Shown: in pieces, positions 31,982 through 39,722 of the stretch
Position numbering within the stretch: position 1 is the stretch's first letter
Layout of the letters: each line of letters begins with the position of its first letter
Source of the DNA: Candidatus Hydrothermarchaeum profundi
Lineage (GTDB): Archaea; Hydrothermarchaeota; Hydrothermarchaeia; Hydrothermarchaeales; Hydrothermarchaeaceae
Assembly (NCBI GenBank): GCA_002011125.2
Contig: MTMF02000009.1
Coordinates: 1,146,989-1,210,988 of the forward strand
Direction: 5' to 3'
Length of the DNA: 64,000 bases
The notes under the pieces: model-generated
What the model was told of the DNA's origin: nothing
Databases searched by the model: none
Seen by the model: the letters and a program-made list of their open reading frames with translations, nothing else
Translations under genes and position numbers: made by a program

Positions 31982-33064
31982 ATGAGTACGGTTTATTTCT
32001 CTAGTTCTCGGGTCCCGGAATTCAGAAGATGGTGGGTGCCAGAGAGTAGTCTACTTAGAAAAATGGAAAAGGTCTTTTATTCTGCAGGGTTAGATAAAGT
32101 AGTTAGTGGCACAGTGGGAATAAAGGTTCATATGGGGGAACCCGGTGATGTTCACTATTTGAGGCCTATATATGTTTCAAAGATTGTAGACCTCATAAGA
32201 GACCTAGATGGTGAACTCATTGTAGTAGAAACGAGTGGATTAGGATGGATTCCCGGAAGAACTTCAGCTGAGAAACACCTAGAGGCAGCTCGAAGGAATG
32301 GCTTCTGTGAAGAGACGATTGGAGCACCAGTTCGAATGCTAGATGGGGCTTATGGAATAGAAAGTATAAAAGGAAGTATCGTGGCGAGAGGGATTCAGGA
32401 GTTAGACTCACTGATAGTCTTATCCCATGTTACTGGACATATTCAAGCAGGGTTTGGAGGTGCAATAAAAAACCTAGGATTAGGGTGTGTAACAAAGACA
32501 GGTAAATATAGGGTGCACTATGATGGTCCACCAGAGTTAAATAAGAGATGTGATTTATGTGGGGAATGTGTAGCAGTCTGTCCAGTTGGGGCTATAGAAG
32601 ATGGGCGTATAAATCCTGATAAATGTATATGCTGTAATGCTTGCCTTGATGTGTGCAGTAAGGATGCCGTGTCTGTTAGAGAAGTATCCAATAATGAACT
32701 CGCGGCTAGGATAGCCGAGAATGCGTATAAAGTACTTCAAAATTTGGGTAAAGTAGGGTATATTAATTTCCTAGTGGATATACTACCGCACTGTGATTGT
32801 CATCCACATTCAGACATACCCATAGTGCCAGATATCGGATTGCTATCCTCCCTTGATCCAGTAGCCTGTGATAGAGCCTCGATTGACCTAGTAAATAGTA
32901 GCCCAGGAGTATTAACAAGTGAAGCCGAGAATTGTAACGCCTTAGCCTCCGGTGCTGATAAATTTAAACTAATTAATCCAGAGACAAATTGGAAAGTCCA
33001 ACTATCTACAGCCGAAAAACTTGGTATAGGGACGCAGGAATATATTTTAGAAAAAGTAGAATAA
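31982..33064 (+). CDS. DUF362 protein with two [4Fe-4S] ferredoxin motifs
   Basis: This 360-residue protein has a DUF362 domain (opening VGIKVHMGEPGDVHYLRP, later GFGGAIKNLGLG) with an inserted bacterial-type ferredoxin pair: CDLCGECVAVCP (about 190-201) and CICCNACLDVC (about 213-223). DUF362 proteins are common in anaerobes and probably pass electrons; their reaction is not established. It is transcribed alone and ends at the 3' end of the polymerase gene (convergent, no spacer). Confidence 0.88.
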   Translation: MSTVYFSSSRVPEFRRWWVPESSLLRKMEKVFYSAGLDKVVSGTVGIKVHMGEPGDVHYLRPIYVSKIVDLIRDLDGELIVVETSGLGWIPGRTSAEKHLEAARRNGFCEETIGAPVRMLDGAYGIESIKGSIVARGIQELDSLIVLSHVTGHIQAGFGGAIKNLGLGCVTKTGKYRVHYDGPPELNKRCDLCGECVAVCPVGAIEDGRINPDKCICCNACLDVCSKDAVSVREVSNNELAARIAENAYKVLQNLGKVGYINFLVDILPHCDCHPHSDIPIVPDIGLLSSLDPVACDRASIDLVNSSPGVLTSEAENCNALASGADKFKLINPETNWKVQLSTAEKLGIGTQEYILEKVE

Positions 33065-34138
33065 TTACGAGAAATCAGCAAGTGAAGTCTGGTTTTCTCC
33101 GATTTTTAAGAGTCCTGAGACACGCACTCCTAGTAATCTAATCTTTTTCTCCTTGTCAAGAAACTCTCTACTAAGGTCTCTAACAATACTTGATAATGTA
33201 GTTAAGTTAGAAGTATGATGCTCCAATGTTCTAGACCTAGTGTATGTAGTAAAGTCCTCGAGCCGTACCTTTAAAGTAATAGTTCTGTATAGATACCTCT
33301 TCCGCTGAATATCTTCAGAAACCTTTTTAGTGAGTTCGTCTAGAGTATTGTATATTTCCGAAGGTTCTAAAGTATCATGCTCAAAGGTCGTTTCCCTACC
33401 AATGGATTTTTGATCTTTTCTTTCTCTAACCTCTCTCTCGTCAATTCCCAGTGCAAGTCTATGCAACTCGTAGCCCCACCTACCAAACTCAGAGATGAGT
33501 AGCTGCCCGTCCATTTCTGCCAGCTGGCCTATTGTTTTAATACCCTTATCTTTCAATATAGCTTCAGTTTTAGGCCCTACTCCAGGTATGCATCGAACTG
33601 GTAGAGGCGACAGAAACTGAGATACTTCTTCTGGCTTTACAATGGTTAAGCCGTTAGGCTTATTAACGTCACTGGCTATCTTAGCTACTAATTTATTAGG
33701 CCCGATTCCTATAGAGCATGTTAGTTTTTCCTTTCTTTTTATCTCAGCCTTAATCTTTTTAGCTAGCTTCTCAGCTTCCTTGTAGTCTTTAACCTTCCCT
33801 GTGACATCTAAATATGCCTCATCAATACTAACCTGCTGAAACTTGTAGGCGTATTTCTGCAGAATCGCCATAATATTCTGTGAGACTCTTCTGTAAAACT
33901 CGTAATTTACAGGTAGGAAAACAGCATGTGGTATAAGGCGATATGCTTTTGAGATAGGCATACCGCTTCTCACTCCATGTCTTCTTGCCTCATAAGAGCA
34001 GGTGCTGACTACACCTCTACCTTTGCCGCCTTTCGGGTCTGCTCCAACGATTACAGGTTTACCAGCGTATTCAGGGTTCTCTCTGACTTCTATTGACGAA
34101 AAGAAACTGTCCATATCGACGTGTAATATTATCCTCAT
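33065..34138 (-). CDS. dpo4: DNA polymerase IV, Y-family (Dpo4/DinB)
   Basis: This 357-residue translesion DNA polymerase shows the catalytic motifs HVDMDSFFSSIE at the N-terminus and SIDEAYLDVT near residue 105. It also has helix-hairpin-helix GVGPKTEAILKDKGIKTIGQLAEMD near 185 and a C-terminal little-finger domain. I chose ATG 34138 (MRIILHVDMDSF), the conserved family start; 13 further residues upstream look like untranslated sequence. The C-terminal end TSLADFS may act as a short PCNA-binding tail, which is uncertain. It makes error-prone synthesis across damaged bases possible. Confidence 0.93.
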   Translation of the reverse strand: MRIILHVDMDSFFSSIEVRENPEYAGKPVIVGADPKGGKGRGVVSTCSYEARRHGVRSGMPISKAYRLIPHAVFLPVNYEFYRRVSQNIMAILQKYAYKFQQVSIDEAYLDVTGKVKDYKEAEKLAKKIKAEIKRKEKLTCSIGIGPNKLVAKIASDVNKPNGLTIVKPEEVSQFLSPLPVRCIPGVGPKTEAILKDKGIKTIGQLAEMDGQLLISEFGRWGYELHRLALGIDEREVRERKDQKSIGRETTFEHDTLEPSEIYNTLDELTKKVSEDIQRKRYLYRTITLKVRLEDFTTYTRSRTLEHHTSNLTTLSSIVRDLSREFLDKEKKIRLLGVRVSGLLKIGENQTSLADFS

Positions 34139-34404
34139 CATACTAATAATAAAAAACTGGCAAATGAAAAACAACAAAATACTGTAATGTTATAGCGTAT
34201 TATATCAAGGGTTGGGTAATAATTTATGTTTGCCTGCAATGCGTCTTGATATTCTAATTTTAGTGGGGAAATAAGTATCGAGGAGCACATAAAGACCTAC
34301 ATTTGGAACGTGAGAGCTATTATTGCATAAAGGTTCTTAATACATGCCCCTTAATTTGTGGGTTACTGTAGAATGTTTAAACGTTCAATTAAAGTCGTGG
34401 GTCT

Positions 34405-35001
34405 TTGGTTAAGAAATACACAGAAAAGGACGAAAAACCGATCCCACAGGTTGCAGGGATGTTCCGAGGGCTCTCTTCACCACCCTTTATTATGTCCATC
34501 ATTCAGAAGTTGATGGATGCTCGCGGACAACGGCATCTTGCTTATATGCTTCAATTTATGGGTCCACGTTCGACAGAAAAGTACTGGGAGCTGGTTGAGG
34601 CCCGCACAGAGTACCGGGCAAATTTTCATCATTTGCTGGATGAGGGAGGCTTTGACGCTATTATCTGTCCACCAGTGGCACTTCCGGCTCTTACTCACGG
34701 AAGCAGTGAACACCTTTTCCCGGCTCTTAGTTACGCATTTATGTATAATGTGATCGGAGCACCGGCGGGGGTGGTGGCTGTTACTCGGGTGCGTCCCGGA
34801 GAAGAAAGTGATCGGGTAGTCAGCAAAGACATGGCAGACATTACTGCGCAAGCCGTGGAGCGGGGTAGTACCGGCCTGCCTGTGGGAGTACAAGTTGTTG
34901 CCCGGCATTGGCAGGAAGACATTGTCCTGGCAGTGATGGCAGCCATAGAAGATGTTGTAAAGAAAAAACCAGATTACCCTAAGACCCCAACGATGTGTTG
35001 A
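34405..35001 (+). pseudogene. C-terminal fragment of an amidase-signature enzyme
   Basis: The 198-codon frame matches only the last third of amidase-signature hydrolases of the fatty-acid-amide-hydrolase type: FDAIICPPVALPALTHGSSEHLFPALSY, then NVIGAPAGVVAVTRV and TGLPVGVQVVARHWQEDIVLAV. The Ser-Ser-Lys catalytic part is absent, and an in-frame TAA at 34390-34392 closes the frame upstream. The only available start is TTG. GC is near 50%, well above the neighbours, indicating a recent foreign origin, probably bacterial. It sits about 90 bp left of the first 17-bp tRNA-Ser repeat, so it is probably debris of the same integration hot spot. Confidence 0.7.
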
Positions 35002-35425
35002 TTAAATTGTACTTTGAGAAAAGGGAGGATACTTGGCACATAGATATTTAGGCCGTATTTGCTTAAAATAAGCATGTGCTTTGATAAAGGATTTTAATGA
35101 GCGTCGGGGACTAGGTAATACTCAGGTCTGAACTCATAACCCCTTCATCATTCGTCAAATCTATGGTCTTCTCTAAGTCTTGAACTTTTTATTAGTCTTA
35201 GTTCTTTTCTTGCTTAAAGAAAAGCATTTTGAGTTAATTCTGAGGTGAAAACGTAACAAAATAAAAGAATCAAAACCGATAATTGTGGAAAGAGTTGCTT
35301 GGCCATTCTCTCGATTCTCCAGCCCTCGGCCTAGACCTTCAGTTCTATAGATGGGACGGAGAGAATTAAGAAAAAAGGGGAAAAATGTGTTTATCTGGAG
35401 AAGTCATAATTCGTAAGTCTTAAAG
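35002..35425. other. Intergenic stretch without a recognisable gene
   Basis: Between the amidase fragment and the Fic gene I see no coding frame of note. It contains the left 17-bp tRNA-Ser repeat (35095-35111). Stretches such as GGGGAAAAATG near 35380 look like ordinary AT-rich spacer. No RNA gene or terminal inverted repeat was found. Confidence 0.5.
35095..35111. repeat. Left copy of 17-bp tRNA-Ser 3'-end repeat (putative att site)
   Basis: TAATGAGCGTCGGGGAC here is identical to 37018-37034, where it covers the 3' acceptor end of tRNA-Ser plus 7 flanking bases. Copies are in the same orientation, 1,923 bp apart. That is what integration by a tRNA-targeting integrase leaves behind. No integrase gene is visible between them. 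Confidence 0.65.
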
Positions 35426-36451
35426 TTAAGCATTCATCTTCAGCTTTACGAATTCCTTGAAGATATTCTGTATCTCTGGAAAAGTCCTCACCTCTCTCTT
35501 CATTATTTTCTTATGAATCTCCTCTAATATGGCGCTGTGCTGCTCAAGATACACCTCATACAGGAGATCCATTATGGGCTTATAGTTCTCCTTGTTTCCC
35601 TCTGCAACAGCGTCGAGATATCTCTCTCTGTGCTCCAGCCCTAGATAAAGCGCGGGATACCCATGCTTCTCAAGCACAAAATTGTTCAGAGCCCTTGCAA
35701 TTCTCCCATTTCCATCCACAAAAGGATGTATCGTCACAAATTTTGTATGCAGCAGGACTGCAAGTTCGAAGGGGTGCATCCTCCTCCTATTCTCCCTGTA
35801 CCACCTTATTAATTTCTTCATGAGTTCTGGCACCTCAAAGGCAGGGGGCGGTTCGTGCTCAGCCTTCTCAATCAATACCTGAATCTTCCTGTACTCCCCA
35901 GGCGCATCAAGCAGGTTCCCCATGATGATCCCATGGATCTTCTTTATCAGTTTCTCCGAGACATCTCCCTTATACCTGCTGAGGAACCCTCTAAGGCTCC
36001 TGAAGTTTACAATCTCATAAACTTCTCTGAGAGACTTCCCTGGCGGGGTGACATCGTGCTCTAAAAGCTCTTCAGCCTGCCTCAGAGTTAGGGTGTTACC
36101 CTCTATGGCCGTAGTACCTTGAACGTAGCGGGCAAAGGAGGACTGCTCGTACCTCCTTAGCTCATCAGGGTAATGCCTCCCAAAGAGCTGGTAGCTGTAA
36201 TGGAGAGCCTCAATGTCGAGGGTTTTCCTATCGTCAAGATATTTTCGTTGCTTTTTAAGCCAGAAGTCTGTGAAGGTTTTTAACCTGATTATCTGATATT
36301 TTGTGAGTTTATCAAAAAAGCGTCTTGGAGTTGTTTTCTCCAATCTACCAATATAAAAGGATATTACTTTGCTTTTATCGTTAACCTTCACTTTATCTTT
36401 GATATAGATGTATTTTTTATCTTTAATCCTCTTTATCTCAAGTTTTAACAT
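35426..36451 (-). CDS. Fic/DOC-family protein (AMPylation-type)
   Basis: This 341-residue protein has the Fic core HPFVDGNGRIAR, with H242 as the catalytic histidine. An N-terminal inhibitory motif TTAIEGN (113-119) marks it as a self-restrained Fic protein (class II-type). N-terminal residues 1-60 are basic and beta-rich; a helical Fic_N-like part follows. Fic enzymes usually transfer AMP to Ser, Thr or Tyr of target proteins, and many are toxin-like or mobile. Its GC is higher than the flanking chromosome. It lies inside the 17-bp repeats at the tRNA-Ser gene, so it is probably cargo of an integrated element. Confidence 0.9.
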   Translation of the reverse strand: MLKLEIKRIKDKKYIYIKDKVKVNDKSKVISFYIGRLEKTTPRRFFDKLTKYQIIRLKTFTDFWLKKQRKYLDDRKTLDIEALHYSYQLFGRHYPDELRRYEQSSFARYVQGTTAIEGNTLTLRQAEELLEHDVTPPGKSLREVYEIVNFRSLRGFLSRYKGDVSEKLIKKIHGIIMGNLLDAPGEYRKIQVLIEKAEHEPPPAFEVPELMKKLIRWYRENRRRMHPFELAVLLHTKFVTIHPFVDGNGRIARALNNFVLEKHGYPALYLGLEHRERYLDAVAEGNKENYKPIMDLLYEVYLEQHSAILEEIHKKIMKREVRTFPEIQNIFKEFVKLKMNA

Positions 36452-36610
36452 ATAATCTATAAATTAATTTAACTTTGAAAAAAATAGATAAATCTGGTTA
36501 ACTAACAGCTTCGCAACTATCACGTCGCCGTTGAGGTCGAGCTGAGACCCCGGCAAGAGGATACTTCGAGAAGACCATTTAGGACTCTATTCACCTCCTG
36601 GAAACTCTTC

Positions 36611-36868
36611 TTAGCAACCTTCCCAGTAACGTTTCAAGTATTCACTATTCACCGTTCCTTGGGTATCAGCGACGATTAAATCATCACTCTCACGATCATG
36701 CAGGTATTTCAGAGTATCCACAAAGGGGGCATCAAAAAGCTCGGCATCCCCGCCATCCTCTAGCCTGATGTTACGCTCCAGACTTGGCCTCACATAACTA
36801 TTGCAGTGTAGGCGGTGTAGAAGCTGCGAAGCCTCCTCTATTCTTCCATTAATCGCTACAGGGAGCAA
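36611..36868 (-). CDS. Unknown ORF, probably a remnant
   Basis: The frame of 85 codons opens only with TTG at 36868. Without a start codon it stays open back to 36989, reading LKETAIEFQTRVEEALENII, so the gene looks truncated at its 5' end. The product is acidic (LEDGGDAELFDAPFVDTL) and matches no family I know. It lies between the Fic gene and the tRNA-Ser att repeat, in DNA of mixed composition, and is plausibly leftover cargo of the integrated element. It could also be non-coding. Confidence 0.3.
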   Translation of the reverse strand: MLPVAINGRIEEASQLLHRLHCNSYVRPSLERNIRLEDGGDAELFDAPFVDTLKYLHDRESDDLIVADTQGTVNSEYLKRYWEGC

Positions 36869-37017
36869 CAGGCGTTTTTCACCTCCGCTAATATTGAGGT
36901 AAACTGCTGATAAAATTATGTTCTCTAGGGCCTCCTCAACTCGAGTTTGGAATTCTATTGCGGTTTCCTTCAGCCTTCTCTTTCTAGTTAATTAAAGGGT
37001 AAGGCTTTGTTTGCAGC

Positions 37018-37034
37018 TAATGAGCGTCGGGGAC
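37018..37034. repeat. Right copy of 17-bp repeat at tRNA-Ser 3' end (putative att site)
   Basis: TAATGAGCGTCGGGGAC spans the 3' half of the acceptor stem of tRNA-Ser(GCU) and the 7 bases beyond the discriminator. It repeats exactly at 35095-35111. The tRNA gene is kept intact by this copy, as expected for an attachment site restored after integration. Confidence 0.65.
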
Positions 37035-37109
37035 GGGATTTGAACCCGTGCGGACCTAAGGTCCATCAGCTTAGCAGGCTGACGCCATACCTGGCTTGGC
37101 TACCCCGAC
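37025..37109 (-). tRNA. tRNA-Ser(GCU)
   Basis: On the minus strand an 85-nt cloverleaf with acceptor GTCGGGG/CCCCGAC and discriminator G runs from 37109 to 37025. The anticodon loop CTGCTAA gives anticodon GCU (Ser, codons AGC/AGU). It has the long variable arm typical of serine tRNAs (GGACC ... GGTCC) and a T arm ACGGGTTCAAATCCCGT. CCA is not encoded. It lies 4 bp downstream of the SRP RNA, so the two are probably one transcript. Its 3' end is the insertion site of a small element. Confidence 0.95.
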
Positions 37110-37113
37110 ATTT

Positions 37114-37425
37114 GCGGGCACGTCCAGAGGTGAGCCTCTCTCCCTTAGGCCAGTTGTCCAAGCCCTAACTCGGTCCCGCGACCCTACAAGCATCAGCTGT
37201 CCCGTCTACCGTTGCTCCCTTCCGGGCCTAGCGGGTTCGACGGGTTAAACCGCTTCTCCTCAGCCTTCCAGCTGGTTAAAGCGGCACCGCTGATCCTGTA
37301 GGACGAGACTTCAACGCTCGGGCTTGGGCTGACCAAAGGTCAAGAAAACCGCCCTCTGGACTTCGACCCCTGCATATCGACGATTTCAGGTTACAGGGGA
37401 CGCCGAACCCCCCGGTCTAGCCCGC
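37114..37425 (-). ncRNA. Signal recognition particle 7S RNA
   Basis: About 312 nt on the minus strand. The 5' and 3' ends pair (GCGGGCTAG ... CGTGCCCGC). Archaeal SRP RNA landmarks are present: GGGGGGTTCGGCGTCCCC near the 5' end, ATATGCAGGGGTCGAAGTCC, and the universal S-domain tetraloop region CCGGAAGGGAGCAAC near the middle. It is the scaffold for SRP19 and SRP54 in targeting of membrane and secreted proteins. Linkage of 7S RNA to tRNA-Ser is known from Methanothermus. Ends are placed by pairing and are good to a few bases. Confidence 0.93.
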
Positions 37426-37446
37426 TTATTAAAAAGAGAATGTTAA

Positions 37447-37462
37447 CCATTTTAACTTTTTC
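37447..37462 (-). promoter_or_regulatory. Promoter (BRE/TATA) of the SRP RNA-tRNA-Ser unit
   Basis: On the minus strand CGAAAAAGTTAAAATGG combines a purine-rich BRE-like start with TTAAAA. It is centred about 28 nt before the predicted 5' end of the SRP RNA (37425), the archaeal spacing. A T-rich TCTTTTTAATAA lies between box and start. Confidence 0.5.
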
Positions 37463-37495
37463 GGCGTTACAGCTATTTTTCAGCGTGACTTATAA

Positions 37496-39124
37496 TTAAT
37501 CTGTGAAGAGCTCTATGATGTTAAATTTTTCCACATCAAATAGTCCTCTATCAGTAATCTTTATTTCCGGAATCACGGTTAAACTCATAAAGGATAAGGT
37601 TATAAACGGCGAACTTAAACTTGATCCGAGTGAATGTGCTAGGCGCTTTAATTCTCTATAAATTTGGGCTGTAGCTCTGTGGTCTCTATTACTCATAAGT
37701 CCTCCTACTGGCAGTGATAAAACCAATTCTTTTTCTTTTGATACCACGCACAGACCTCCTTTAGAGCGAATAACTAAATTAATTGCACGGGAAATATCTT
37801 CGTCAGTGACTCCAACAGCTATTATATTATGGGAATCATGACTTATGCTTGTTGCGATAGCTCCTTCTTTAAGGCCAAAATTTTTAATAAAACCAATTCC
37901 CATGCTCTTTTTCCCGTATCGATTTAAAACTGCTATCTTGAGAATATCTCTTTCAATGTCAGATATCACTAGTCCATTTTTAACCGTAGGAGTTGTGATT
38001 AGTCTGCGTGTTAGTAATTGGCCATTCTGAGCTTCGATTACATTGATTTTGTCTCCTGCATATTCTAATCGAAGATTTGTAGTTTCTACTTTTTCAGCTT
38101 TGAAGTTGTTTATAGTCTGACAGAAGCGCCAAGGGATAAGAGTCTTCCCTTTTTTACTTACAATTTCACCGTTAATATAAGTCTCTAATACATTAAATTC
38201 CTCATCTACTACAACAAAATCAGCGCAATCATTTATTTGAAGCAATCCCACATCGAGGTTGTAGTGTTTTATAGGGCATACACTAGCAGAATATAGGACT
38301 TTTAGGGGGTCTATTCCATATTCTATTGCTTTTTTAACCATTTCATTTACATGTCCTTTTATTAAGTCGTCAGGGTGAATATCATCAGTGCAGAACATAC
38401 AACTTTTATAGTATTTATCGACCAACGATATCAGTTCATCTAGATTTCGTGAAGCAGAGCCCTCTCTTATCTGAATTTTTACTCCAAGCTTTATTTTCTC
38501 TAACGCTTCATCTTTATCTACTACTTCATGATCCGTAGATATCCCCGCGGCTGCGTATTCCCTTAATAGCCTACCCCTTAGTCCTGGAGCATGTCCATCT
38601 ATAGGCTTACTATTTCTTCTTGCAGCATTTATTTTTGCAATAATTTCAGGGTTCCCTTCTAGCACTCCAGGAAAATCCATAACTTCTCCTAGAAATTTTA
38701 TCTCGTCTAATTTGAGAAGGCCATCTACCTCAACACTATTTAGAGTCGCTCCACTACTTTCAAATGGCGATGCAGGGACGCATGATGGTGCACCAAAATA
38801 GAATTTGAAAGGAGTAAGAGAGGCATTTTCAATCATATATCTAACTCCTCTCACCCCAAGGACATTTGCAATCTCATGAGGGTCTGATAATGCAACTATA
38901 GTACCATGGGTCACAGCTAATCTCGCAAACTCTAATGGAAGAAGCATTGAACTCTCTATATGTACATGGGAGTCTACAAACCCGGGTATTATGTAATTTT
39001 TATATGTACCGCTAGTTTCTCGGATGTCTTTTATTTTACCATTCGAGATCTTTATTTTACCCGGATATATCTCTAAGTTTAGAACATCTATAATATTGCC
39101 TGAAATTATCTTAGTGTTCTCCAT
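37496..39124 (-). CDS. ade: Adenine deaminase
   Basis: This 542-residue amidohydrolase converts adenine to hypoxanthine and ammonia in purine salvage. It has metal-binding GFVDSHVHIESSMLLP near residue 48, then HGTIVALSDPHEIANVLG and DDIHPDDLIKGH. A late C-terminal domain with GIGFIKNFGLKEGAIATSISHDSHNIIAVG is characteristic of bacterial and archaeal Ade. Length is normal. It is the first protein gene after the SRP RNA and heads away from it on the same strand. Confidence 0.94.
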   Translation of the reverse strand: MENTKIISGNIIDVLNLEIYPGKIKISNGKIKDIRETSGTYKNYIIPGFVDSHVHIESSMLLPLEFARLAVTHGTIVALSDPHEIANVLGVRGVRYMIENASLTPFKFYFGAPSCVPASPFESSGATLNSVEVDGLLKLDEIKFLGEVMDFPGVLEGNPEIIAKINAARRNSKPIDGHAPGLRGRLLREYAAAGISTDHEVVDKDEALEKIKLGVKIQIREGSASRNLDELISLVDKYYKSCMFCTDDIHPDDLIKGHVNEMVKKAIEYGIDPLKVLYSASVCPIKHYNLDVGLLQINDCADFVVVDEEFNVLETYINGEIVSKKGKTLIPWRFCQTINNFKAEKVETTNLRLEYAGDKINVIEAQNGQLLTRRLITTPTVKNGLVISDIERDILKIAVLNRYGKKSMGIGFIKNFGLKEGAIATSISHDSHNIIAVGVTDEDISRAINLVIRSKGGLCVVSKEKELVLSLPVGGLMSNRDHRATAQIYRELKRLAHSLGSSLSSPFITLSFMSLTVIPEIKITDRGLFDVEKFNIIELFTD

Positions 39125-39141
39125 AATAATAGGAAGGAGTT

Positions 39142-39687
39142 CTAAATTTTATTATATCTAGGTGAAGTGAGATTTAAAGCGGAGATTGTTACACAAAACA
39201 CAGATAACGGAGTAGTTAACAGAAATCCAAAGGTTGTATAGCTTCCAATAGCTCCTAACATCCATACCACAATAGCTAATATTATGGTGAATGACAGATT
39301 AGAGGTCCCTAAGATGTAACTTTTCTTCAGCGAATCTATTGCACTAAGTCGCTCGTTTACGGCAATAGGTATTGCGTATATAAATAGAGCAGCTATTAGT
39401 AATCCGGGCAATATTAGAAAAACAAGCCCTACTGCTATTGCTAGGATTGCAAGGATGCTCATAATCCAGCTTGTTCCAAAGAAGTCAAAACCCCTGAATA
39501 TATGTGCGACCTGTATTTCCTCTCCTCTTATTGCCTTCACTGCCATAATATAGATGCCGAATAGAAGAGGAGGCGCGGTAATTATTAGAAGAGATCCTAT
39601 AGCAAATACCATTGTTGCAAGGATCATAGAGACCCAAGTTCTCTTCAATACTTCAAATGACTCTTTTAAAACGTCTTCTATCTTCAT
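39142..39687 (-). CDS. Multi-spanning membrane protein, unknown function
   Basis: This 181-residue protein has about five transmembrane segments. A short amphipathic start (MKIEDVLKESFEVLKRTWVSMI) resembles the DUF4013/DUF975-like 'glycerophosphodiester phosphodiesterase membrane region' type. Relatives are widespread small membrane proteins of unknown role. It lies 17 bp upstream of ade and 35 bp downstream of sepS, on the same strand. No charged catalytic residues stand out. Confidence 0.7.
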   Translation of the reverse strand: MKIEDVLKESFEVLKRTWVSMILATMVFAIGSLLIITAPPLLFGIYIMAVKAIRGEEIQVAHIFRGFDFFGTSWIMSILAILAIAVGLVFLILPGLLIAALFIYAIPIAVNERLSAIDSLKKSYILGTSNLSFTIILAIVVWMLGAIGSYTTFGFLLTTPLSVFCVTISALNLTSPRYNKI

Positions 39688-39722
39688 TTTAGCTTTTATT
39701 TCCGCAATTGGGGTTTTCTATA

